Source of the DNA: Ascaphus truei
Lineage: Eukaryota; Chordata; Amphibia; Anura; Ascaphidae
DNA length: 64,000 nucleotides
Direction of reading: 5' to 3'
Assembly: GCA_036426205.1 (NCBI GenBank)
Contig: CM071570.1
Span: 144,997,095 to 145,061,094 of the forward strand
This document shows, piece after piece, positions 1-9,947 of the stretch. Position 1 is the first letter of the stretch. The number at the start of each line of letters is the position of its first letter. The translations under genes and the position numbers were made by a program. The notes beneath the pieces are model-generated. The model did not search any database and was not told the origin of the DNA. It saw nothing but the letters and a program-made list of their open reading frames with translations.

Positions 1-199
1 TCAACTATTTTAAACAATCAAGTAAACAAAAATCAATATATACTGTAAGTACCAACCAGAAAACACAATTTAAAACCAAAGCTAACCCTTACAATACCAA
101 GGATTACATCTATCTAATTGTAAAAAACATTATACATTATACACACATTGAAGCATTGCAATAAACAACATACAGTACAGTACATCCCCTGTATCTCCC

Positions 200-440
200 T
201 GCCTTCAGTGTAATCTGTTTAAAGCCCCCTCCCCCCTAATGTTTCTGTTAAATCTTTCTGCCTTCAGTGTAATCTGTTTAAAGCCCCCTCCCCCCTAATG
301 TTTCTGTTAAACAGATTACACTGAAGGCAGAGAGATTTAACAGAAACATTAGGGGGAGGGGGCTTTAAACAGATTACACTGAAGGCAGAGAGATTTAAAG
401 CCCCCTCCCCCCTAATGTTTCTGTTAAATCTCCCTCCCTG
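200..440. repeat. Foldback cluster of a ~55-bp unit
   Basis: A unit of about 55 bp (CTGCCTTCAGTGTAATCTG, then a CCCCCTCCCCCCTAATG stretch and TTTCTGTTAAAT) occurs twice in direct orientation (about 202-312), then in inverted orientation (about 312-400), then again partly direct to about 440. The arrangement would form a strong hairpin. I see no coding potential. It could be a decayed MITE or a rearranged satellite; the family is not identified. Confidence 0.7.
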
Positions 441-559
441 CCTGTAATGCTGTGAGTGCAGTGTATGTAAATGTGGGGAGGGGGAGTGGGTTATAACCCC
501 ACCTCCTTGACTGTGGTCTGTGTAAAGCCCCCTCTGCAAAACAGACACAAAAATTAAAA

Positions 560-2075
560 CATCCAAAGTAATGTCCCCTAACCCCTTAAGCACAGTCATT
601 AAGGGGTTAACCCACCCTCACCCACCACTCGGGATGCCTACATACCCTCCCACACTAACCCCCCCCGTGAGGCCTAAACACCCAGTCAGTACCCACAAGG
701 GAGGCCTACCCACATACCGTTGGGGAAACACCCCCCCCCCACCCCCAGTACCCACAATAAAAACAGTACAATGACCCACAATAAACAGCATTATATTTAT
801 TAAATACATTACCCACCCCCTGTGCCCCCCCATAAATACAAGATTTGTTCTTTTACATACAGGGTTCATAACGCAGCCCCACGCGAGTCCCCGGTGGGCT
901 GGCAGGGCACCTGGACAGACCTACAGTTTACCAGCAGCCCTTTTTACACAGGTCCTGGAGGCCTGCTGGTGGATCCTGCCAGCACCATGGCCCCCAGGTG
1001 GTCTCCTTGGGGCACCGTGGGCCACAATTGGGTCCCCACGGTAGGCCCAAGGATGTCTGGGAGCCCCGGGTCAGACCCACAGGTGTCTGCGTGGCCTCGG
1101 GTGGTTCCCTCGGGGGTCTGGGGAACTCACGGGTGCTCACACAGAAGTGGGACCACACATCATCATCCCCGCAGACTACGGGTCGGCAGTGCCCCCACAG
1201 AAGTGGGACCACACATCGTCATCCCCGCATGTGTCACCCGTGGAACCACCAGCCTGATACCCTTGAGATACCCGAAGATACCACAGGTGGTCTCCAGAGG
1301 TCCCACGCAGAACCACGGAACCAAACCCTGAATGTAAAAAAAATAAACCTGGCCTATACATTCAATACATACACACTCCCCCCCAACACCTACAGTACAA
1401 TAATGTGCAAAAAAACTATTATCCAGATATGGATAATAGATTAATTGCCCATTATTAAAAACATTAACTAGCATATACAAATAAATAAAGTACACTGGCG
1501 ACACACTTTATTCGAGCTCGGCTAGTCCCACGAATTCGGGTATACCCGGGTGTATTGAGGTTTGTGACTGTTTTCTGCCCGAGTGCATTGAGGTATTTTC
1601 CAGGCAGGGATTGAAGCATTTTATTCCCGCTGGCTGCAATACTGCACAGTATATATATATATACTGCATGATAATTCATGAATTTATGCCATCTGGTAGA
1701 CACGCGAAGCATTGCAGCCTATTAAATCCTAATCATTATCATTTAAGATCAGCGCCGTCAGCCAGGCATGAACCCAGGCTGGGAAGGCAAACGCAACGGG
1801 GCTTGTCAGAGGTGAGGAGCGGCGCATTCCAGGTATCTGCCAGGTACATACTGGGTATTTGCTCGAATAAAGTGTGTCGGTGCAGTACTACTGACCTCAT
1901 CAATACGAAGTGTCCGTCGCCAGCAAAATCCTTCCTTCTCTTGTCCACAAAATACATTGCCAATACAAAGCCAATACATTGCAAGTACATTCAGATATCA
2001 ATTAACCCCTTAAACACCTTATCAGATAATAACCGCAAAGCTGATTAAGGGGTTAAGCCACACTCTCTCTCCCTT
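560..2075 (-). repeat. Modular repeat family C, copy 1 (split by a MITE)
   Basis: Reverse-strand copy of a module found again at 25.6-26.8, 54.7-55.1 and 56.0-57.5 kb. Shared landmarks are a boundary hairpin around TTAAGGGGTTAA (about 579-614 and 2007-2056), a GC-rich block of GACCACCTG-like repeats (about 860-1320), a splice-acceptor-like TTTTTTTACATTCAG (minus strand, ending at 1328) and a segment reading GCCCATTATT. The module is interrupted by the MITE at 1493-1885, which sits next to a donor-like sequence. Short open frames here (for example 822-1331) have no recognisable domain and I do not call them genes. Confidence 0.6.
1493..1885. mobile_element. TA-target MITE, copy 1 (393 bp)
   Basis: Begins CACTGGCGACACACTTTATT and ends GAATAAAGTGTGTCGGTGCAG; the ends are imperfect inverted repeats. 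It is flanked by TA on both sides (1491-1492 and 1886-1887). Near-identical copies lie at 15021-15414 and 22068-22464, and a diverged relative at 32716-33048. Comparison with family C copies that lack the insertion supports a TA target duplication. No transposase is encoded. A TA target is typical of the Tc1/mariner superfamily, but the ends alone do not fix the superfamily. Confidence 0.85.
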
Positions 2076-2965
2076 CACCCCTCTCATCTCAGAGTGTTGG
2101 AAGCCTTAGCCTTCTGTCTACATATAGCGCTGCTGGCAATTACACCACGGCCGCCTGACAAGTGCGCAGCTGTGCATATTGAATGCATATTGAGTCAGGC
2201 ATTACATTGGGAAGTTGCGAATATCTAGCCACTATTAGAGACAGCCTTACCTATTCAGGCTACAAGCCAGGTATCCACACGCATATGAGGGAAGGGCTAT
2301 GAGTGTATTAACTGTTACTATATAACGTTTTGGCAATCAGTTACTAGCATTGACCCTGGTATATAGCATGTATACAGAGCAGAACTTACAAGTATTCAGA
2401 TACAACTAATATTGTCTACTGTCTAGACATTTGGTGTCATTTCTTTGCATGTTGCTGACTACTTAAACGTGCATAAACTGTTAAAGCCTAACTATTTGAT
2501 ACTCAGTTACAGGCTTATAAATGTGACACACAGCATACAAGCTAACAGAGTGACTACAGGTATACAGACAGCATTGACCAACGAGTATACACTCCTGTAT
2601 ATGACACTATCATTACCCTGGTGTTTTGACTCTGGTTACTAAATATGCATAAGAAATGTGTTTAGCTCATGAGCGTCATATGTCCGAATTATACGCAGGA
2701 GTGGAAGGGGTTAATCTCAGACATTAGTCACTGTAGATATTACTAAGGTCTACACTATACCCAATCCTTACTCCAGTTGCTCCTCCTAGGGGTTTTGTTC
2801 ATACAAAGGGGATTTACCTTATAGCCTAAGAAACATATACGCTTGGTTTAGAGTGCATCTTTAGGGGTATCTTTGAACTTCTTCGTTCATTTTCTCTAAC
2901 ATATGTATTAACCCCCATTGCACCTACCTTTTTAAGAACCTTTCGGTTTAATAGGTGAGCAGTTC
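2076..2965. other. No gene seen
   Basis: AT-rich sequence without a recognisable domain, repeat end or RNA gene. The 65-residue open frame at 2445-2642 has no recognisable feature. The right part (from about 2690) may belong to the 5' flank or decayed body of the Penelope-like element that follows. Confidence 0.5.
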
Positions 2966-2969
2966 TTTA

Positions 2970-3421
2970 CTACCCTTTTGTGTAACAAATGTATAGGCTG
3001 CAGATATGGTCTAAAATGTAAAGACTTTAAATCAAATGTAACAGGTATATCATTTCCGATTAGGTCTTTCATAACTTGCAGGAGTCCTTTCGTGGTCTAT
3101 CTGTTAGAGTGCCCGTGTGGGCTACAATATGTAGGGCGAACGGGTAGACCACTTAAGCAACGCTTTGCAGAACATGTATACAATATTAGAAGGGATCTGG
3201 AGACACATAGTGTCTCCAACCACTTCAAATTAAAACACGATCAGAATCCAGCAGGATTAATCTGTAAAGGAATTGAATGCCCAAAACAAAATTGGAGAGG
3301 TGGAGATAAAATAAATTTGATATCCAGACGCGAAAGCTTCTGGATATATACCCTCAAAACCCTGACCCCAAGAGGTCTCAATATAGAGTTCGATCTGGCT
3401 TCATTTCTAAAAGATGGATAG
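2970..3421 (+). pseudogene. Penelope-like element, GIY-YIG endonuclease end (5'-truncated)
   Basis: The open frame 2978-3421 encodes the C-terminal endonuclease part of a Penelope-like retroelement. It starts with a Cys cluster (CNKCIGCRYG), followed by the GIY-YIG-type segment VVYLLECPCGLQYVGRTGR, the conserved basic helix with LKQRFAEHVYNIR and HSVSNHF, and a terminal ESFWIYTLKTLTPRGLN block. The reverse transcriptase part upstream is missing, so this is a 5'-truncated copy, as is common for these elements. The 147-residue frame itself is open, so the endonuclease module is intact to the eye, but it lacks its polymerase. Elements with this layout (the Neptune type among them) are known from amphibians and fish. 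A second copy lies on the minus strand at 24190-24880. Confidence 0.85.
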
Positions 3422-4110
3422 ATCAATTCAACATTGTTTGGGCACCTGTCAGTGAATCCTCAAACTATTTTCCTCTGAATTCACTTATAGATATATTAGT
3501 GGGTATCTTCATCTATAGCATAGGCCAAGCAACCCCCTCCAGAATCATTCTTTTTAAGTAGCATGCACAATATCTATTTGTCTTTTGCTGTGTTAGTTTT
3601 GTGTAAAATGCGGTTTTTATTATCTTTTATTATTTTATGTACATGTATTAAGGATCACATTGATTGTGCACTGATTATATGTGCAAGACAACAAGCAGGG
3701 GTTTCCAGTTCGGTAATTATCCAATGGGAGCCTTGTGTTCATAATTCAATGGGTTTAAATAGCACCTATTGCCTCGGATACTCTATTACCCCTGAAGAAG
3801 TGACGTCAGCAGTCACGAAACGTGCGTAGGGTGGAGTCTCTGTAGCAGTGATACGACGTTCACGTTCACGCATGCGCGGAGGAGAAGGGGAGCTTGGGCA
3901 GTGACGTCACCAGAGGGAGACGAGGCGCTCCGAGTCGCGGCCACGAAGCGGGAAAACAAGCCGAATCTCACCTCCATCTGCAGCATCCCGGCATCCTGCC
4001 ACGCAAGCGGACGGCACATTGTATCACACACATAGGGACTATGGACATGTGAGTGCACTGTTTTATAGTCTTGTAGTTTTATTGCATTAAATTTGTTACG
4101 GTATCATACC
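3422..4110 (+). mobile_element. 3' tail of the Penelope-like element
   Basis: Non-coding sequence after the GIY-YIG frame. At 3791-3830 it carries CCTGAAGAAGTGACGTCAGC followed by a CACGAAACGTGCGT segment, the 'CTGAAGAAG...CGAAACG' signature that recurs here at 23361-23412, 59520-59560 and about 60430-60475. A GC-rich stretch with CGCATGCGC follows. The exact 3' end is not determined and may lie between 4110 and 4300. Confidence 0.6.
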
Positions 4111-4435
4111 ATTTGCCCTATTTCCTTACTTTCCGGTATTGTGCTGGTGAGAGGCTTCCATCTGAGTGGAGGAGGCATTTCGCCTGGCAACAAAGCTGAG
4201 AGCAGGCAACGGGAAAAGAAGTGAAAGATACCTTTTGAGGCCTTTTTATTATCTATTTTTAAGTAAGTAGCTGGCAACGGTGGGGGAGTTGATGTTTGAC
4301 CAGAAGTACTGCGCAATGGTTGTTCTGTCTTTTATATCATCACAGATTTGATTCAACTACCTTAAAGGACCTCCAGTGCGATTGGATTTCGGATATAATA
4401 TCCCTGTCATCAAGGACAATTGGACTTCATTACTG

Positions 4436-6211
4436 TCAGGTCATATACCAGAGGTCATTTGTGTTAATTGTCTGCTTTGTGTTGTCTGTATACCTTCCTG
4501 ATGCGTGCCCATTACGCTCGATCACAATGGGCAACACAGTCGCAATATGGTCAATATATTTATTGCATCGTTCCATGGTGAGTACATTGTTCCAAAAACT
4601 CATTATGCCTGGCGCCAACTCATCTTTTTGGAGGGTTTCATGACTTTTCGGATATGATCCTTCAGCTGATACTAGACCATTTCGATAGGATTAAAGTCTG
4701 GCTATCTGTCATTGGAGGGGGGGGGGGAAATGACAATTAGTTAAAGAGATACACAGTAAAAACAGTGGGAAAAAATGAGACACGGTTACCGCACTTACTC
4801 CGCTGGCGTCTTCACCCAGTTGATACCGCGCTCAAGCATATGCGCTGTTGACGCGGTGTGCTTTGGATCGTTGTCCTGGTAGAAACGGTGACCATTTGGG
4901 AACTCACGTGGGATGTATTCCACAATCTCAGGCACAATTTGCCCTTGGAAAAAAGCTTTATTCATGATACCTATAACAAGAAAAGAAAAGTGCTCAAAAA
5001 ACTGCACACTAGTACAGTACAGTGCATAAGGCAAAAGCGTGTGACTTATTTTACCTTCAAAGATGACAATGCATCCTGGTCCATGCCTAGAGATGGCACC
5101 CCACACATGCATCTTCACTAGGTGTTTTGGACGCGGCTTCATAAATATGCAACCTTTTTTGTGGAATGCAGTGGCAAATCTCTCCAGCGATACAGTAGAC
5201 TCGTCAGTGAAGATGCAATCCTGGAAAGTTTCTCCACTGTCGATCCATGCCTGGGCCTGGACCACTCTGTTGATCTTGTTAACGTCCCTTATCATAGGGT
5301 ACGCTCTGTAATGACAAGGAATAATTTTATAAGTACAGTACAGTTTCTTATACAACACTTTAACCTCCTGTACTGTCCAGTACTAACCTCACATGTCCAT
5401 ATTTCCATCCAATTCTGCGTCTCATCTTCTTTATGCTGGTCTCGGATACAGTGAGATTGTGATTTTGCAGCAGAGTGTATTTGACCCTTAAGGCACTCTT
5501 CTCATCATTCTCTTCACTTATTTTGTCGACCAGAAGAGTTGTCTCCCTACAGCGTACAGAAAAACTACAATCCGGTAATTTACAGTGCAGTAGGCCACAA
5601 GTACAGCACATCATTTACAGTAAACAATAATAGATGCAGCAATATAAACAATAATAGATAGATATACTATATTATATAGTAATATAAATAAACAGAAATA
5701 ACCATAATATTAGATAGATGTATACTATATAGTTATATTTATATGCAGCAATATAAACAATAATAGATAGATATACTATATTATATAGTAATATAAATAA
5801 ACAGAAATAACCATAATGTTAGATAGATCTATACTATATAGTTATATTTATATGCAGCAATATAAACAATAATAGATAGATAAACTATATTGTATAGTAA
5901 TATAAATAAACAGAAATAACCATATGTTAGATAGATCTATACTATATAGTTATATTTATATACAGCAATATAAACAATAATAGATAGATATACTATATTA
6001 TATAGTAATATAAATATACTTACGCGTTAGTTACCGTTGGTGTCCTCATGTGTTGTTTGGTCTTTCCGTGTGCATGATAGCATACGGTGGTTGATGGCAC
6101 AACGAGGCCAGAAGCAGCTAACCAGCGTTGGATATCTGCAATTCGTTGTCCGCTCGTGTACATCTCCTTACTTCTCATGCTGAGATCCTTTGAAATCTTT
6201 TTAACAGGCAT
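4436..6211 (-). pseudogene. Tc1/mariner-type transposase, five coding exons, decayed
   Basis: DDE transposase of the IS630-Tc1-mariner superfamily. Coding exons on the minus strand: 6024-6211, 5388-5546, 5055-5305, 4799-4970 and 4705 to about 4436. Introns of 477, 82, 84 and 93 bp have donors GTAAGT, GTTAGT, GTAAAA and GTAAGT and matching AG acceptors; phases agree at every junction, which is strong evidence for real splicing. Exon 1 (ATG at 6211) holds an N-terminal helix-turn-helix; exon 2 a second one ending KKMRRRIGW; exon 3 the first catalytic Asp in FTDEST; exon 4 the second in QDNDPKHTA and a GINWVKTPA segment; exon 5 PDFNPIEMV with the Glu. D-to-E spacing is 32 residues instead of the usual 34. 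Exon 5 has TAG codons at 4702-4704 and 4672-4674 and a frameshift near 4624-4630, so this copy is dead. Confidence 0.85.
5636..6018. repeat. ~109-bp tandem repeat inside transposase intron 1
   Basis: About three and a half copies of an AT-rich unit of roughly 109 bp, each starting near GCAGCAATATAAACAATAAT (about 5636, 5745, 5854 and 5962). The units are highly similar, so the expansion is recent. It accounts for most of the 477-bp first intron, while the other introns are 82-93 bp. Confidence 0.8.
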
Positions 6212-6299
6212 TGCTGAGAGTAGAAAGAAATACAAACACAAGAATGTATATTCAATGTTTAGTCGATGTGTATTCAATGTGCAGTGAATCCACAAAATG

Positions 6300-6382
6300 G
6301 ATGGTGTATTTATACGTTAATGACTCACATTAGAGTACGCCCACTTTTAACACCTGTACCTCGTCACCATGCATAAAAGGTT
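6300..6382. promoter_or_regulatory. Putative bidirectional promoter between transposase and BEN gene
   Basis: Two opposed TATA-like boxes lie about 60 bp apart: TATAAATA on the minus strand (6307-6314), about 95 nt upstream of the transposase ATG at 6211, and CATAAAAGG on the plus strand (6372-6380), about 140 nt upstream of the ATG at 6522. Between them is TGACTCA (6321-6327), the AP-1 consensus. The placement fits divergent transcription of the two flanking genes. Promoter function is inferred from motifs and spacing only. Confidence 0.5.
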
Positions 6383-6725
6383 ACACAATTTGCATATCCC
6401 ACCACTCAAAGATCTGTATCTGAACTTTACCTTGTCCAGATACTGCATTGTGCCATCTGCTTCCATAGATCGACCCCGATTCTACGGACGCAGGAACCCA
6501 CTCGCCTCTGCCGTGCCTGTCATGCAGAAAAAGCGAAAGGCAGGAGCCATTTCCAAGCCAAGTCCAAAGCGAAAGGCTAAGGCTAATAAAGAAAACCTTC
6601 TGCTGACCCCAAAGGCTAAGGGTTTTAATACACGTAAGCCTTATTATGTCAAGAAGAAATTCGGTGATGTACACTCAAGGCAAAACAAATGACAGCCAAC
6701 CCATCGAACCCGCAGGCCACTTCCT

Positions 6726-7050
6726 CGATTACGCTTCGACGACTCTGCCGCTGCTCCCCCGGAAATCCACAGCCCATCTTCTCCACTACTCGTTCATGAC
6801 GCTACCGCTCCTCTCCTGGAAACCCACAGCCCATCTTCTCCACTACTCTTCGACGACGCTGCCGCTGGTCTCCCGGAAATCCACAGGTCACTTTCTCCAT
6901 TACGCTTAGACGACTCTGCCTCTTCTCTCCCGGAAATCCACAGGTCACTTTCTCCATCCCTCTTTGACGACGCTGCCGCTTCTCTCCATGGAAATCCACA
7001 GGTCACCTCCTCCATCCTTCTTCGATGACGCTGCCGCTTCTCTCCAGGGA
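6726..7050 (+). repeat. 63-bp tandem repeat, about five copies, coding
   Basis: Units of about 63 bp contain GACGACGCTGCCGCT followed by CCGGAAATCCACAG. The length is a multiple of three and each unit encodes the same 21-residue motif, so the repeat was expanded within a reading frame. One unit near 6985 carries an extra base that breaks the frame. Confidence 0.8.
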
Positions 7051-7215
7051 ACCCCCATCTCATCCTCCGTAGCACCCATCCACCCAGATGTCCACAGCAC
7101 TCCATGCACAAGATCCAGCACGTTAGACCACATGCTGAATGGGTTAAGTGTCGATATCCCCAGGAACTCTACTATGCTGGTAAAGATAGATCTTCTTTTA
7201 GAGACCATGCTAAAT

Positions 7216-7320
7216 ATGGATCAACGGATGGAGAAGATGGATCAACGGATGGAGAAGATGGATCAACGGATGGAGAAGATGGATCAATGGATGGAGAAGA
7301 TGGATCAACGGATGGAGAAG
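7216..7320 (+). repeat. 21-bp tandem repeat, five copies, coding (MDQRMEK)
   Basis: Five head-to-tail copies of ATGGATCAACGGATGGAGAAG-type units (one has a base change giving Trp for Arg). The seven-residue period matches a coiled-coil heptad, so the array could lengthen a dimerisation helix in the BEN-like protein. Confidence 0.85.
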
Positions 7321-8046
7321 ATAGAGACTGACATAGCGGGGATACATAATTTGCTTGGAGTTCATGCCCCTGTATATCCGATGCCGGAGCAAGAGGGTAC
7401 CATGGATGGGATGAATGGGACCTGCGACCGCCTTCCATCACCAAGCGCACCCCCTCCACCAGAAGAATATGTGTACATGTGTGCCGTTGATGACATGACA
7501 ACCCCGTCAAGACCACGCCAGGAGACAACACGGCGACCAAGACAGGAGGAAAGCATCCTCCCAGACAACCTACCCTCGCCCGCCGCCACAAGCACACCCA
7601 CTCCCAGAAGAACACCCGCTCCAAGAATCCAACCCACATACGCTTGCATCGATACAGTGCCCGACATCATCCTGCGCGAGCTGCCCAATCCACTCAGGTA
7701 GAAGTATAGGGTGATGAGTGCTGGTTTACCCCAGAAGTGTGCCATGTTAATTTTCAAGCACCACGTGTCCTACTTGGTGTATTGCGGGTGGGCCAACAAT
7801 GTAAACTATGAAGGAAATCGCGAAAAAAGGGCGCTTCCTGAAAATTTAAGAAGGACTATTGTGGAGGAATTGCGGCGCTATTTTTCAATTACAGATCCTG
7901 TAATGAAAATTGTTAGAGACGCCCTTAATGGCATTTTGCGTCATACAAGACATCGGCCCTGGAAGGACAATCTGGTGGGGATCGAATTTGCGTGACTGTT
8001 CAAATGTTGTTTATTTTTTGACTTGTTGCTTGTTTTAACTTGTATT

Positions 8047-8052
8047 AATAAA
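8047..8052 (+). terminator. Poly(A) signal AATAAA after the BEN-like gene
   Basis: AATAAA lies about 50 bp after the BEN-like stop codon at 7993-7995. A near-duplicate of the surrounding stretch, also with AATAAA, is at about 8252-8297, on the other side of a MITE insertion. Confidence 0.5.
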
Positions 8053-8077
8053 GAAATGTTTTTACTTACACAAGACC

Positions 8078-8176
8078 TGCACAACTCCAGTCATCGAGGG
8101 CGCCAACAGGCGGTTTTATTATCCTGAATGAAAAACCGGGCCTGTTTGCGGCCCTCGAGGACTGGAGTTATGCATG
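8078..8176. mobile_element. Short foldback MITE (ACTCCAGTC...GACTGGAGT)
   Basis: About 100-bp palindromic element with ends GCACAACTCCAGTC and GACTGGAGTTATGC and an internal GGGCCTGTTTGCGGCCCTCG arm. A longer copy of the same family is at 42848-43032. It lies just after the BEN-like gene's poly(A) signal. Confidence 0.75.
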
Positions 8177-8179
8177 CCT

Positions 8180-9190
8180 GACTTACTGTACTGTACACCA
8201 TCCTACTGTAAAGGTTTTGACTTTCTGTACTTTAATAAAGGAGATGTTGTGTGTTTTAACTTGTACAGTATTAATAAAGAAATGTTTTTTACTAACACCA
8301 TACTGTTGTTGCTGTACACTTTTTGTACTTACTCCACCAATAAAAGAAAATGTTGATTTTTTTTAAATTGTTCCATTGTCTCCTTTTATACTGTAACAAA
8401 ATACAGTGTTTCTAGAACATACAGTACAGTACTGTCCAGGCATACTGTACTGTATACTGTAGGCATGCTCAGTACTGTACATCACAAGAGTATTAAAACA
8501 ATACATGCTGTACGGGTAGTAGAATATACATATGTATTGGAATACATGTAGAATAAATGCATACTTCTTATTTTTCGGGTTTATTATACAGTATATATAT
8601 AAAAAAGTATTGTATACCATCTGAAAACAACAGCATACTTTTTCAGGTTTTCTATGAAGCTCTCAGTTACAGTATTCTAACCTAATCAATAGCAACAGCC
8701 ACTAAACTGTTGACTCCGGTACGTGGCTTTTTAAATCCGATTCAGCAATGTGCAGGCATTGTTACACAAAGCGATATTATCCATCGAAATCCCTCTATGT
8801 GCCATTTTCCGCATGAGATGACAAAGTCTTCTTTTCTGAGGAAAAACAAAAGTAAAAGTTTTACTGTAATGGTCAGGCAGTCCCCTAAAGAAGTTCCCAC
8901 AGTCAGTCCCACCAATAATTTTCTCTGGGGGCGCCTCCTGTTCACATGCGCATGCGCCTACTGTCGATGTGATGACACGCATATGCATTTCAATAAGGTT
9001 CCTATGCGCATGCGCCTAGCTTTCCACCAATTGTTCAGTATCTACTGTAGAAGCTGCTCAGCCAATGATATTGCTTACAGGAGAATTGCTTGACTGCGCA
9101 TTGATATTGATATTTCAAAAACAGAATAAAATACGGCAACATTACTCACCATAGACTTTACCAATCAGCTGGCGCCAAGCCACTGCCAGT
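8180..9190. other. Uncharacterised stretch rich in TACAGTAC and GCGCATGCGC motifs
   Basis: From 8390 to 8520 there are many short overlapping TACAGTACTG-type palindromes. GCGCATGCGC-like palindromes occur near 8945 and 9006 and again at about 9940, upstream of the forkhead-like gene. The minus-strand open frame 8731-8988 has no recognisable domain, though a good acceptor-like sequence (TTTGTTTTTCCTCAG, minus, about 8840) and a donor-like GTGAGTAATG (minus, about 9149) suggest possible downstream exons of the forkhead-like transcript. That is speculative. Confidence 0.3.
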
Positions 9191-9196
9191 CCCGTA

Positions 9197-9774
9197 TTAT
9201 CGATCATACACGTAGTTGACAGGTGACAGCGGGACTACGACACCTGTAGTTGACAGCTGATGAGGCTGGAAATTGCTTTGGTACATGCAAGCTTGCTCGA
9301 ATCTGTACGCGAAATCCGGCTCAGGCTGCAGGTATCCGGGCGGGGACAGACAGCAAGGGTTGCCGGTCACCAGGTTTTCACTGACGGTCGGACCGTTATT
9401 GGAAGCTGCCGCCTTCGCTGTCGCATTGCTTGCCAGCGACTGACGTTTCTTAGTTGGTTTTAACATGACCTTTCGCCTTTTGAAGTCTCCATGATCAAAG
9501 GTACGGGAAAAATGTGGTGCTACACACCAATACCCTCCAATAACACCGGGATCAATACGAAAAAAACACGGGTCGATACATAACTTTTTCCTTATTGCAC
9601 GCTTCCACACATGAGCATCGGGTGAAGATTTGTAAAAGTCATTGTTTCGATAAAATACTGATAAATTTGACCAACTGTTGCCATCTTATCATCTGTTGCA
9701 TTAATCGCAGCCAATATTAAATAAGCGTACGTTATATCGGGTTTTTGGTACACGGACTGCAGCGGTGCACTCAT
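9197..9774 (-). pseudogene. Forkhead-like (winged-helix) protein, intronless, one frameshift
   Basis: About 190 codons from ATG 9774 to the stop at 9197. The first half resembles a forkhead domain: KPDITYAYLILAAI for helix 1, MATVGQIYQYFI for helix 2, WKRAIRKKLCIDPCFFRI at the recognition helix, then GGYWCVAPHF and FDHGDFKRRK for the wing and basic end. In classical forkhead proteins the recognition helix reads W-NSIRHNLS; here the Asn and His positions are Arg and Lys, so DNA recognition, if any, would differ. The frame breaks once near 9643-9648 in an A-run; a one-base deletion or a sequencing error would both explain it, and the rest is open. The C-terminal third has no recognised domain. 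The upstream DNA (9948-10165) is homologous to the TA MITE, so the gene may belong to a larger transposon. Alternatives are a host retrocopy or a lineage-specific forkhead gene. Confidence 0.6.
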
Positions 9775-9947
9775 CTCGGGACTCTAAGGACAATAGAACA
9801 CCAGACACTGCGCATTTAGCTTTTAATATGAAAAGCCTAAATTGATACATTATTGTAACTTCTTCAGTACCAAGGTCAATTTACAATAGACCACTGTGGT
9901 ATTTTTTTAAACACCTGCAAGTCGACACATTACTTAAGCGCATGCGC

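Larger units (their letters stand above)
6522..7995 (+). pseudogene. BEN-domain-like protein with internal repeats, decayed
   Basis: Single-exon gene, about 490 codons, starting at ATG 6522. In order: a basic Lys-rich N-terminus (KKRKAG, SPKRKAKANKEN) that could serve as a nuclear signal; about five 21-residue repeats with a FDDAAA-LPEIH core (6726-7050); a coiled-coil-like stretch of five MDQRMEK repeats (7216-7320); a Pro/Ser-rich linker; and a C-terminal 90 residues (from 7711) resembling a BEN domain, with a hydrophobic first helix, ALPENLRRTIVEEL and a final KIVRDALNGILRHTRHR helix. BEN domains are DNA- and chromatin-binding modules. The copy is damaged: TGA at 6690-6692, a one-base shift near 6985-6992 and TAG at 7699-7701. 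It is divergent from the transposase next door, which suggests a transposon accessory protein. The BEN call is by eye; another helical DNA-binding fold is possible. Confidence 0.6.

Noticed and set aside
822..1331. 169-codon frame and overlapping frames in family C copy 1
   Set aside because: Partial similarity to frames in copy 4 follows the DNA repeat of GACCACCTG units; frames are not conserved between copies.
7172..7757. Minus-strand frames opposite the BEN-like gene
   Set aside because: They are shadows of the 21-bp repeat and Pro-rich part of the plus-strand gene.
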